Shown here piece after piece: positions 1-9,034 of a DNA stretch of 25,101 nt. The notes under the pieces are model-generated. The model did not search any database, had not been told where the DNA came from, and saw only the letters and a program-made list of their open reading frames with translations. This DNA comes from Chlorokybus atmophyticus (lineage: Eukaryota > Streptophyta > Chlorokybophyceae > Chlorokybales > Chlorokybaceae): assembly GCA_009103225.1 (NCBI GenBank), contig RHPI01002071.1, positions 1 through 25,101 on the forward strand, given 5' to 3'. Every line of letters starts with the position of its first letter. Within the stretch, counting starts at the first letter, position 1. Position numbers and translations under genes: made by a program.

Positions 1-83
1 ACCCTAACCCTAACCCTAACCCTAACCCTAACCCTAACCCTAACCCTAACCCTAACCCTAACCCTAACCCTAACCCTAACCCT
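1..83. repeat. Telomeric repeat array (CCCTAA)n
   Basis: Thirteen uninterrupted CCCTAA hexamers run from base 2 to 79, followed by a partial unit, and the array stops abruptly at GAATTACC. The C-rich strand reads 5'->3' inward, as expected at a left chromosome end, so the G-rich TTAGGG strand points outward. There are no degenerate telomere variants at the inner edge. The array is short, most likely because the assembly collapsed or truncated it. TTAGGG is shared by animals, fungi, many protists and some algae, so it does not fix the lineage. Confidence 0.97.
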
Positions 84-453
84 GAATTACCTTAATGTTA
101 AGATTCAACTAAACGAAAAATCGCATCGTTAGGCCACCATTTGGTCACGCATGAGATTGATCAAATGGGATCGCAACGGTGACAACAGCCAGTTGCTTAA
201 AAAGGCAGCGAAATGGCCAATCATTGCAACGATGCGTAAAAGATCCAAAAAAATATCTCAGCGGCAACCGCTTACCAACGGCGACCCAAAATTGCTAGGG
301 ATTTGGTGCAATTGCGGCATAGTTAGTGGTTAAAACGGCCGCGTTTTTGGCGGCACGAGGTCGGGGCATAACGTGGCTTACGGTTATTACGCAATGCCTC
401 TGTTAGTACAATATATATTATGTAAAGAATAAGATAGTATATATTATTGTAAA
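84..453. other. Subtelomeric DNA, no gene recognised
   Basis: A mixed-composition stretch between the telomere and the first inverted-repeat element. The only open frame is about 60 codons (151-333), basic in composition, with no recognisable domain. AT-rich runs lie near 410-450. I see no promoter, RNA gene or repeat here that I can support. Confidence 0.6.
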
Positions 454-650
454 CGCCAAGAGCATAACCCCGTTGATGGAATAAAAGCTGAAAGATACAC
501 GTGATTTGTATAGCGGAGGTAGACTGTACAGTTAAGGTACATAGTTGTACCTAATTACATTGAAACACTTACTGTACAGTCTACCCCTTTTTATAGCATA
601 CTGTTTATTTTTAAAGATGGGTTGCTGCTGGCGGGGTTATGCTCTTGGCG
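454..650. mobile_element. MITE-like element with nested inverted repeats
   Basis: A perfect 19-nt terminal inverted repeat, CGCCAAGAGCATAACCCCG at 454-472 and its reverse complement at 632-650, bounds 197 bp with no coding capacity. Inside lies a second perfect 15-nt inverted pair, GGTAGACTGTACAGT at 518-532 and its complement at 571-585. The ACTGTACAGT core of each inner arm is itself palindromic. The nested symmetry and small size fit a non-autonomous DNA transposon or foldback element. I see no convincing target-site duplication in the flanks, so the class is not assigned. Confidence 0.6.
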
Positions 651-710
651 ATAAATAGCGTAATATGCTCTTGAACATTAAGAGCATCTGTATGCTATAA
701 AGCAGTTTAA

Positions 711-857
711 TACGCTCATCACGCCCGTTACATCACGCGCATTACGTCACGTCTATTATGCCATCACGCTCATTACGCTGATTACGTGTTGCACTGTATC
801 CCATCACGCCTTGTCCATCACACGCATTACGCCTGATGACAAACCCGTCACGCGCTA
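711..857. repeat. Degenerate short-period repeat tract
   Basis: The tract is built of imperfect copies of CATCACGC and CATTACGC-like units (for example around 719-728, 762-779, 800-808 and 817-832), so ATCACG and ATTACG recur about every 10-15 bases. Copies have diverged by substitutions and by a variable spacer. It is probably an old subtelomeric minisatellite. Open frames through it are low-complexity artefacts. Confidence 0.5.
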
Positions 858-1360
858 CTCCCTCAATGTTAAGAATATGCACACTTACATTTGCAATAAT
901 GTCATGCTCTTCGCGGTTAGTCATATTCTCTAAAGCACTAACACTTGCCTGTATCAGCGTCGGTGATCTCAAAACGTATGCTACAAGCGGGGTTATTCTC
1001 CTGGAGCAAAGTCTTTTTGCGGGGGTGGACTGTATAACGCACACATGACGCATATGTGCATCGTGCATGTTGTGCGCAAAATGTATTTCTTTTATTCATT
1101 CGCATACTTTGTGCAATTGCACGATATGGGGATGTGCTTTGGAAGGTTGAGATTTGTTTAACACAAATTGAATGGCCGATAGCTGATAAACGTCGCATAG
1201 CCAATGAGAGGCAGGCGGGCTGCTCGGTATGCGCGGCAGGCATGTAGTCTTGGCTGCCGTGTGTGATGGCCCTCAGTGCGCGTGATGTGTCTTTGTGCCC
1301 TAATGCCGGCCTCCCGGCCGGCCGGCCGGCCCAATCCCGCCCAATCAGCCGCACCGCTAG
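858..1360. other. Gene-free interval upstream of element 1
   Basis: No coding region is supported here. At 984-1035 short stretches resemble parts of the 454-650 element (a GCGGGGTTAT block and a GGTGGACTGTA block), suggesting a second, degraded copy. At 1314-1331 there is an 18-nt perfect CCGG/GGCC palindrome, followed at 1331-1346 by two CCAATC motifs separated by a GC-rich spacer. This could be a promoter remnant of the retroelement that follows, but no LTR border was found. Confidence 0.4.
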
Positions 1361-1645
1361 CGACCCGTACGAAGCAGCACACGCCGTTATCATACCAACC
1401 GTAGCGCCGGCAAATGTTGCCAGCGCCTCCACGGCGCTGACCACAGGGTACTCCACGGCAGTCGCTATCAACAGCCAAGGCAAGCAACTGTTGCAGACCA
1501 AGCGAGGGCGTTGGCGCAACAATTGAGGGGGGTAATCGCCCCGCTGCTGCCTCCTTTGGTTGAAGACATGCCTGAGGATCAACGCGATGCAGGGCGAGGG
1601 TACCTCACCCCGCAAGGGGACACCACACAACGATGAGGAGCTGGT

Positions 1646-3232
1646 ATGGTGGGGGAGCAACAACTCCGTACCGCACTCATCCAGCAAGCAGTCATGTTGC
1701 ACAGGCCTGAGAGCATCACATTAAGACAGATGATGGGGATGCAAGAGGGCAGCGCCGCACGAGCCCGTCTCGTGACATGGCTCGTTGCCAATCACCCTGC
1801 TGTCCCCCTGTTTGCCTTTGGCAACCGAGCATCATGGTTGGGGGCATTCGTTCGTTCGCTGCGACAAGCATACGACGAGGCTGCCACCACAGCCCCGGAC
1901 ACGCTGGAGGGAGTGCAAGAGGCAATGCTGCGGCTGCCAGGGGTGGAAGCCGCACGACAACGGCGGCGCATCGCCATTGCTCATGAGCTACACGCACAGC
2001 AGACTGACCTCCAGCGCACCCTACGCGCGCGCGCCATGACCGTGCTCGATGTGGGAGTGGTACAAGGAAGGTGGGATGCCTACATGGCAGGGATCTTGCG
2101 AGTCCCCACCATCACTCACGACATGCGGCGACAGCTACTACGCGCCGTATACCTGCAGCCCATGCCTCAATATCATCATTGGACCGACACGGACACCGAG
2201 CCCACGGCCACGTGGGAAGGGACGTTGGTCAGAGAAGCGGCTCATGCTGTCCGATGGACGTACGCCGCGGAGCAAGCTGAACGCGAGGCAGACCCACAAA
2301 CACCGGGTCCGCCGGGGTTTCCTCCACAGCCATTGGGTACACCCGCGGGCATGATTCCATCTTCGCAGAGGCGGCATCCACCTGCGCCGCCACCACAACC
2401 AGCGCCGGAACCTCCAGCACCGAGGCCCCCCCGTGTCTACCAACCACCACGACAAGGTCGGTTCGGCAGAGGGAGAGGGCAAGGAGGGGGTTCCCCGGAC
2501 CCAGCAGGCAGAGGAGCTCTGGCTGCCATGCGCTCAGCACCTCCAGCTGAGAGAACTGAGGCAAAGGCGCAGACAGCTCTTATGAAGAGGCTGCGTATCG
2601 ACGCCAATGCTGCCATGGTGGCCAACCAAGGCAAGCACGTTACCATCAACGGCCTGGCACCCAAGCGAGTAATATTGGACACCGGAGCACAGCCTGTCAT
2701 CATCGGGCGCTTCCTCGCGCGGTCCCTCGGCATAACCAGCTCCGACTTGGTGCCTTGCCCGTACGTGTTGGACACTGCCACAGGTAGCCGAGATAAGGTG
2801 ATGAGAGTCACCAGGGAGGCTTTTTGCGTTCGGTTGACAGGGCTGGACCCAACCCACACAACCGACATCGTCCAGCAATGTATGGTCACCAATGCCGGCT
2901 CCTTCGACTTTCTGCTTGGGCAGGACTTCAACTTCCCTGTGAGCATGGGCCTCGACTGCTGGACAGAGCGAGCGTGGTTTCGGCCACATGGGATGAGGAT
3001 AACGGGGAGGTGCAGGATTTCCTGCTTCTCGAGTTTGTCTCGCGCACGCGCGCCCAACGCAGAGTGGCTGCCGTGGCCACATGCAGCCACACCCGCACAC
3101 GGGAGGCTGCAAAGGCCACATACGACGGCGCTCGGACGCAAGTCGCTGCTGGTGTCACGGCCCCGTGTCGAACCGCCGACTCCTCTCCCACCCCGTACAA
3201 CGAGGAGCAGGAGGATGCCACCGTGGAAGTAG
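1646..3232 (+). pseudogene. Gag and aspartic protease of element 1 (broken)
   Basis: This open frame of 528 codons holds a Gag-like region (residues about 1-240), a Pro-rich linker (about 245-265), an RG-rich patch (about 267-282) and a retropepsin domain. The protease active site is D345-T346-G347 within VILDTGAQPVIIG, and a FLLGQDF motif follows some 85 residues later. There is no CCHC zinc knuckle; the Arg/Gly-rich patch may serve nucleic-acid binding instead (inference). The same frame is open upstream to 1361 but interrupted by TGA at 1634-1636, so the ATG at 1646 is probably not the original start. Past about residue 447 the frame is wrong: the natural continuation lies one frame away from about 3000 to 3303, and a further shift leads into the methyltransferase. 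Confidence 0.75.
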
Positions 3233-3303
3233 CATTACAAGACCCAGCTGAACGGCGTTGGCGCGCACAGGTGGATGCGCACGTCTTCGCAGCCATCCAC
3301 TGA

Positions 3304-4530
3304 TCACCACGTGCTTCCCCAACCACCAAAGCTACATCAAGATGCGGGACCACCATATGGTGGCCACCGGAGTGGTGGAGTTCCACACCTTTCGCAGGCA
3401 ACAGGGCATCACAGTGTTGGAGCTGTTTGGAGGCATTGGCAGCGGTCTTGCTGCGGTCCTCAACACGGGCGTGAAGGTTGTTAAATACTATTACTGCGAC
3501 CCAGAGCCACACGCGCAAACAGTCCTCAAGCACCACTTACGCCAATTGCACGAAAGGTATTCACGTCAACTACCCCTCTCAGCGTCGCAAGGCAGCCTCA
3601 AAGCCTTGCCACAAGACATCCGGCTGATCACTGAAGATCACCTGCTGTCCCTCGGCAACGTCGACCTATCAATAGCTGGATGGGAATGCCAAGGGCACTC
3701 CAGGGCAGGCAAGGGGCAAGGCCTCGAAAAACCCTCGCTCCGGGCTGTTCTGGGAGATGATGAGAATCATCCACCTCCTTCAACACCACCAAATCTCCAG
3801 ACCCCTGGGGTACGTCATCGAAAATGTGCATTCAGAGGACGACAAGCGTCCGCACGTGGCCTCCAGCTACCGACAAGTTTGCTCCATTCTGGGGCACCCA
3901 CTCAAGGTAAACGCGGCACGACATGGCTCGCGCGCACATCGTGTATGTGCCAAGTGGACAAACTTGGCCACCGTGGAAGACCTCATGACCGCAGAATACA
4001 CGCGCAGCGCTCGGCCGCGCAACCTGCTGGTCCTTGACCCCGGCCGCACAGCACAACCTGTCCTGCGTTATGATCACCACCATTTCTACCCGTGCAATCA
4101 GCCCGGGCAGCCCCGTTGCGCACTCCCCACATTGGTGTCCTACCCGGGCTCCTACGCATTTCAGAACGGTGGTGACGGGATGGTGTTTGATGCGACCACC
4201 AACAGGCTGAAAGAACCCAACGCACGCGAACGTGAATGCGCCATGGGATTCTTCCCCAACAGCATCACGGGCTCATCGCTGACAGATAGTCAGCAATGCC
4301 AGCTGCTTGGTCGCGCCATGGACCAGAACAGCATGGTATGGCTGCTGGAGCTGAGCTTCGCATTGCAGGACCGCCACATGTCCTTCGAGGATCTCGAACA
4401 CTTGACTGGGGGGTGGGCTGATCGCATAGCCAACACCAAGGCTGCTCACACAGCCCTCGAGGTGGTCCACATGGAGGAGCAAGCAGTGACAGTGGAGGAC
4501 ATTCCCGTGGTTGCCAATGCAACCTCCTAG
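3304..4530 (+). pseudogene. Retrotransposon-encoded DNA (cytosine-5) methyltransferase (frameshifted)
   Basis: The conserved C5-methyltransferase motifs appear in order. Motif I (SAM binding) is LELFGGIGSG at about 3417-3446. Motif IV is AGWECQGHSRAG with the catalytic Cys at 3687-3689, and has Glu where PC(Q/N) enzymes have Pro. Motif VI is YVIENV at 3811-3828. A motif VIII-like SRAHR lies at about 3925-3939. Motif IX is ARERECAMGFFP at about 4225-4260, and motif X is LLGRAMDQN at about 4303-4329. The enzyme family transfers a methyl group from SAM to C5 of cytosine in DNA. The spacing resembles DNMT3/DRM-like eukaryotic enzymes, though family placement needs a tree. An extra A in the run 3727-3731 puts motifs I-IV and VI-X in different frames. 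TAG at 4528-4530 then separates it from RT in an otherwise continuous frame, so it was made as part of a Gag-Pol polyprotein. C5-methyltransferases captured by LTR retrotransposons are known from some algae and dinoflagellates; this is another case. Confidence 0.88.
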
Positions 4531-5618
4531 GACCATGCCATTGGCCCGTTAGCCACAGAAGACACTCGAGAGAAGCTGGAGGCTCTTCTCAATAAATGCA
4601 AGAGCCTATTTAGCTTCAACGTGAAGGAATTGGGTACATGCTCAGTGTATCAGATGGACATTGAGCTGGTGGACACTGAGCCGGTGTTCCAACGGCAATA
4701 CAGGCTCTCCAAGTTGGAAGAGGACCTGGTGGAACAGAGATGTAAGGCGTTGCTTGATGCAGGCCTTATTGAAGAGTCCACATCGGACTTCGCAGCAGCA
4801 ACCGTCATGCCACCGAAGAAGGATTCAGCAGGCAACTGGACAGAACGATGCATGTGTGGCGACTATCGCCCCCTCAACAACAAGACCAAGCAAGACAGGT
4901 ACCCCATGCCCACAGCGGAGGGTATCTTTGATGATGTGGGAGACTTCACAGTCTTCAGCATCCTGGACATGCGTCAAGGGTCAACCAAGGGACAACCAAA
5001 GCCATTAAGGACGAGGACAAGCACAAGACCTCCTTCTGGAGCAACCGACAGTTGTACCAATGGAAGGTAATGCCGTTTAGGCTGAAGAATGCCCCCGCCA
5101 AGTTTCAACGCGTTATGGACAAGGCCTTGAAGGGGCCGGACTACGCGCGGTGCTACATCGATGACATCCTTATCTTCAGCCGCAGCAACGAGGAGCATCT
5201 TCAGCACATCGCAGCGGTGCTGGAACGACTCAAGGGAGTGGGGATGACCGTACACCCCGACAAGTGTACCTTCTTCACCCACAAGGTGCCGTACTTGGGG
5301 CACATGATTGTGCCCCATGGTGTGTATGTGCAGCAGGCAAAAGTAGAGGCTCTGGCAGCTATCCCTGCCCTGACAGACCTCACACGTCTGCACGCATTCT
5401 TGGGACTTGCCAACTACTATCGCCGGTTCGTGAAGGACTTCGCGAAGATCGCAAGGCCCCTCAACGAGCTACTGAAGAAGGAGGTGGAGTTCGCATGGAA
5501 GGAGCCGCAACAGCAGGCCTTCGAGGAGCTGAAAAGCAGGCTCACCAGCGCTCCCATTCTTTAACGTCCGGATTACGCCAAGCCTTTCATCCTTCACACC
5601 GACTGGAGCAAGCTGGGG
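4531..5618 (+). pseudogene. Reverse transcriptase of element 1 (frameshifted, nonsense codon)
   Basis: After the TAG at 4528-4530 the same frame continues into a typical gypsy RT N-terminus, with a YRLSKLEEDLVEQ-like entry and CGDYRPLNNKTKQDRYPMP at about 4855-4911. A frameshift at about 4981 destroys the GFxQ region after SILDMRQG. The next frame resumes at about 5000 with an FWSNRQLYQWKVMPF stretch, NAPAKFQRVMD, the catalytic YIDD at 5154-5165, the thumb motif YLGHMI and the connection motif FLGLANYYRRFV. A TAA at 5562-5564 interrupts the RT-RNase H connection, after which the same frame continues into RNase H. The enzyme would copy element RNA to cDNA in cytoplasmic virus-like particles, but this copy cannot make a full-length product. 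Confidence 0.9.
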
Positions 5619-6239
5619 ATGGGAGTGGTGCTGGTGCAGCACGATGAGAACAAGAAGGAGCGGGTGGTGTCATACGCCAGCCGAAGCAACAACAGCGCCG
5701 AGGCCAACTACAGCAGCTATGAAGGGGAGTGCCTCGCTGCAGTGTGGGCCATCTCCTTCTTCCGACCTTTCCTCTTTAGTCGACAGTTCCAACTAATCAC
5801 CGATCATCAGCCCCTCAAGTGGCTGATGACCCACCAACATGCGGCAGGGAAACTTGCTCGATGGGCCCTGCTGTTGCAGGAATACGACTTCGAGATCGAC
5901 CACCGCGCTGGCCTCACCAACCAAGACGCCGATGGCCTCAGTCGCAACCCTCACCTCAGCACCAACGACGCAACTGGAGCTCGGCATGAGCTCGTCCCTG
6001 CAGCAACAGCCCCCACCATGGCAGCGATGTTTGCTGCTGCCGCGTTGCGCTCAGGGCGCAAGACCAACACCACGGCCTCAGTATTGGCAGAGGAGATTCC
6101 TGCTCTTGAGTCTACCGGCCCTGCGGCAACCACACCCTTGGGAGACGCCCACGCAGCCGACATTGACGTCGATACAGAGCTGGCGCCCACTGACACCAGG
6201 CAGGACATATGGCAGGACAAGCCATCACTTTCCTTTCTT
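5565..6239 (+). pseudogene. RNase H domain and linker of element 1
   Basis: In the frame of the RT C-terminus, all four acidic RNase H positions are visible: the Asp of HTDWSKLGMG at 5601-5603, the Glu of SYEGEC at 5727-5729, the Asp of TDHQPLKWL at 5802-5804, and the Asp of NQDADGLSR at 5931-5933. This is the gypsy-type RNase H that degrades RNA in RNA:DNA hybrids during reverse transcription. An Ala/Thr-rich linker (about 5950-6200) follows and leads to the integrase. The domain itself is open, but it lies downstream of TAA 5562-5564. Confidence 0.88.
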
Positions 6240-7050
6240 CAAAGTGGCCAGCTTCCCTCCGGCATGAGCGCCCGAGAGCAGGACCGAATCAACCAACGCA
6301 CCCGTCACTATCGATGGGCAGGTGACAAGCTGTATCACCGCTTCCACGACGAAGACAAGGAAGTGCCGACGCCGGTCACGCGCGAGGGCATCATCACTTC
6401 CCTCCACACTGAGCTTGGACACTTCGGTGTCAAGCGTACAGTATAGACCATCAAGAAGGCACTTCGCAAATACGTGCTGGAGTACAAGAAGAACACTTGG
6501 GATGACCACCTCCTGTGGGTGGCCCTTGAATATCTATTGTCAAAGCAGGCGGCTCTGCGGGAGTACAACCTGTACTACCTGCTGTTCGGGCGACCACCAT
6601 TGCTCCCCTTCCGTGCGCAGCAGGAGGTGGATCGCGTCGGGAACAACCTCGACGACCCTGACTGGATGCACCACGACATCACCACGCGCGCCGCGCTTTC
6701 CGAGCGCACCGTCCCCATGGCCTTCAACAACCTGCGCATCGCGCAGCATCGCACAGCATCGTGACACGCTGCGCTACGAGCGCGTACGCAGCGGTTTCTT
6801 TAAGGAGCGCCAACGACGGTTCCAAGAGGGGGACTTTGCCTATCGCATGGCAGCCACCAAAGACACGCTTGACACCTCCGTAGGCCGCACCGTCTACAAG
6901 GTGCTCAAAGTGTACCCCACAGGGGTGCTGGACCTCCTTGGTAAAAACGGAGAGAGGTTGAAGGACAACATGGTGAACTGTGCGCCATGTCACCTTCCTT
7001 ACGTAGCCGGCTTCGGGCGTATCCAGCACCCTCGTCCCGCGCGCATCACA
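6240..7050 (+). pseudogene. Integrase remnant lacking the catalytic core
   Basis: The zinc-binding N-terminus is cut after its first half: the two His of the H2C2 motif (6405-6407 and 6420-6422, spacing H-x4-H) are present within HTELGHFGVKRTV, but both Cys are gone. After the TAG at 6444-6446 the frame resumes directly with TIKKALRKYVLEY, which in gypsy integrases lies beyond the catalytic Glu. The whole D,D-35-E core is therefore missing. The post-core helix and YYLLFGRPP loop are intact up to 6740. A near-tandem 10-nt duplication (6741-6750 and 6751-6760) shifts the frame just before the C-terminal SH3-like domain (EGDFAYRMAA, about 6829-6858). Confidence 0.85.
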
Positions 7051-7218
7051 TGCTGTGAACGCTGCGGCAGCGCCGGCGACGACGCGCTCATGATGCTCTG
7101 CGATGGCTGCAACAAGGGCCTGCATTGCTACTGCCTGGAGCCATCTTTGGACGCGATACCTATGGAGGAGTATTGGTGTGACGATTGCCGTACCAACGGC
7201 CCTCCTCACTTGCGCTAG
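7051..7218 (+). pseudogene. C-terminal PHD finger of element 1 polyprotein
   Basis: A canonical C4HC3 PHD finger spans 7054-7188: CERC, then an 11-residue linker, CDGC, NKGL, H-x2-C (HCYC), a 14-residue loop ending in Trp, and CDDC. The aromatic before the last Cys pair (YWCDDC) is typical. The open frame ends with TAG about ten codons later, so this is the polyprotein's C-terminus, where chromoviruses carry a chromodomain. PHD fingers commonly bind histone H3 tails, so a role in tethering the integration complex to chromatin is a reasonable inference. The finger itself is intact, but it is out of frame with the upstream integrase because of the 6741-6760 duplication. Confidence 0.9.
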
Positions 7219-8980
7219 CAGCTGAGCTCTGGAGCTGGAACCTCCCCCAGAGCCCAGGGAGGGTGGCTTGTTGACTTTGTGTGCTACAGCACAGCATGTA
7301 CACTAGGGAGAACACCGACTCCACCTGCTCGTACTACCTAGCAGCAGCAGACCAGCTGCACGAAGCACTTGTCACCATGAGGGTTGGGATCATCTTTTGT
7401 TTTTGCTGCGCGTTACACAGGTGGCGCTGCAGCATGTCCAGCACAGCATGGCTGTCCATGCAGCTGTCCGAGACAGCGTGACCCTCGACTCCCCTCGACC
7501 CGACAGATTTGCTTAGAGAAGCATATCTAGACAATGATGTCTGTTGAGCTTTGTGATGGAAAGGTAGATAAGGAAGTTATTGAGTGAGGGGAAGTGCATT
7601 TAGCGAGTTACAGTCAGTATAACCGGACATCAGCGTAACCCAGATCTGGTGGGTGTAATCGGGGCTATTTTGGGAGTTGTGAGTGGAAAAGGACTAGTGA
7701 AAGGAGTGGGCATCCATGTGGCAGTTACGAGCTGGTTATAGAGACAATGTACTCATTATTAGAGGCGTGGATTGGAGCTGGAGTTGGAGGAGAGCAAGTT
7801 CAAATAGCTTTGACCATGGCCTAGTGCATTCCGAGTTGGTTGTGCTAGATTTGGACATGTGCATTGGCTTGTTCATTGTATACGTAGTGTGACTGAACAG
7901 ATGTTAGCTAGCTGGTCAGCAAGTTGCCATACAAGTGCCATACCACTAGTGCAATACATCTTCGTGTGTTGTATGTTATTGGTGCCTTAGCTGAGATTGT
8001 TGTTGCGTAAGCGTGTGACAATGGCGCATACCATCGTGCCCTGCTCACCAAGTACATCTATAAGGAGGAGATTATCATCATCACCCTCGTGTAAACTGTT
8101 CACTATACATATGGATGGACATGCTAGTGTATGAGTCGAAGGAGAAGACATTGCATGGAGTTGCAGTGTTGTGTATAAGTAGCAAGACGGTGGACATGTG
8201 GTAGTGGGTGCATTGAGGTAACATGGCAGTCGAGGAGACGTGGCGCGACAGAGGGCCTTCGGTGATGATAAACTACACAAGGCATTGATGGTGGGCTAGC
8301 TCAAAGCTGGCGAATGCCTGTGGCATGTGAGCCTTTGCTATTGTAATGTGAGTTGCTATAGGAAGTGGCAGTTTGCTAGACAGAGAGCCAAGTTGGCAAA
8401 CCACAGGATCTGCACTGTTGTATTGCGATTTGTCACATGTGTGTCATTCGCAAGGCAAGTGGTGCCTATGGGCAATTCGTAAGTACATATGTATCACGAA
8501 AGCCTAGGTTTGTTTTATTGAGGTAGAATTGTTACACCCACAGTAAATCGTGGTGGTTTGATAGTTCCGGTGGAGTTTATTGGTTTTGATGTTGGAACAA
8601 GGTCAGCGCATATTGACAAGGCCTAGGTGGCCTTCAACTCGATGGCATCATTTGTGTCAGGTCAGGAGAGCAACCTGTGCTACAAATGCTGAGTTGCATT
8701 CTTCAGAAGAGATTCAATTAGTATTGATCAAGACATTGGAGTGTGTGCGCGTTACAAAAGGGCCACTCGTGTGTTGGGTGCTTGGTCGTTAGCTGTTGAA
8801 GGGGCTCTCCCCCTCATCCCTTGTGGGGTGTGGGGTTGTGGTGTTATGCACATGGGTGTGTTGGGCATATGTGCACCTGGGGCTGGAGCTGTGTAAAGAG
8901 GTTGGTGGTCATCCTCTCCTTCCTTGCGGTGCGCTGCTGCAACTTCCTCTGCATCGTTGTGCTGGTGGGACTTCCTCTGT
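7219..8980. other. Gene-free interval after element 1
   Basis: No open frame here shows a recognisable domain or coding bias. A purine-rich run at 7256-7266 (AGGGAGGGTGG), just after the element 1 stop, could be a polypurine tract with a 3' LTR starting shortly after. However, nothing like the following sequence is present upstream of gag, so an LTR pair cannot be shown. The rest is GT-rich, unremarkable DNA. Confidence 0.4.
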
Positions 8981-8982
8981 AG

Positions 8983-9005
8983 GTCCTTAGGACTTGTGCA
9001 CAAGT
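8983..9005. repeat. Overlapping short palindromes
   Basis: A GTCCT-T-AGGAC palindrome (8983-8993) overlaps a perfect 14-nt palindrome ACTTGTGCACAAGT (8992-9005). They sit 30 bp before the large hairpin at 9035-9120 and may belong to the same element. Confidence 0.6.
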
Positions 9006-9034
9006 TTGCCAAGCCCCGACCAGCAAGTAAGCAG

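Larger units (their letters stand above)
1361..7218 (+). mobile_element. Decayed Ty3/gypsy retrotransposon (element 1) with methyltransferase and PHD finger
   Basis: Domain order along the plus strand is gag, aspartic protease, C5-DNA methyltransferase, reverse transcriptase, RNase H, integrase remnant, PHD finger. RT before RNase H before integrase is the Ty3/gypsy (Metaviridae) order. The coding frame is broken by: TGA 1634-1636; one-base losses near 2976-3003 and 3290-3303; an extra A in the A-run 3727-3731; TAG 4528-4530; a base loss at about 4981; TAA 5562-5564; an internal deletion with TAG at 6444-6446; and a 10-nt duplication at 6741-6760. I could not find LTRs, a primer-binding site or a target duplication, so the ends are only the limits of recognisable coding sequence. 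The copy cannot be autonomous because it lacks the integrase core. Confidence 0.85.

Noticed and set aside
1-83. CRISPR-like direct repeats
   Set aside because: The repeats are contiguous hexamers without spacers; this is a telomere.
938-1702. A 254-codon open frame on the minus strand
   Set aside because: It runs antisense into gag, crosses the GGCC palindrome, has no domain, and its composition follows the GC content. Treated as a chance frame.
2437-3141. A 234-codon minus-strand open frame
   Set aside because: It is fully antisense to the protease region, which has a clear DTG active site on the plus strand.
3721-3735. Programmed -1 frameshift at the A-run in the methyltransferase
   Set aside because: The change needed is the skip of one base (+1), and the run does not form the X-XXY-YYZ pattern in the reading frame. 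A one-base insertion or sequencing error is simpler.
7219-7500. 3' LTR of element 1
   Set aside because: There is a plausible purine tract, but no matching sequence upstream of gag, so no LTR pair can be shown.
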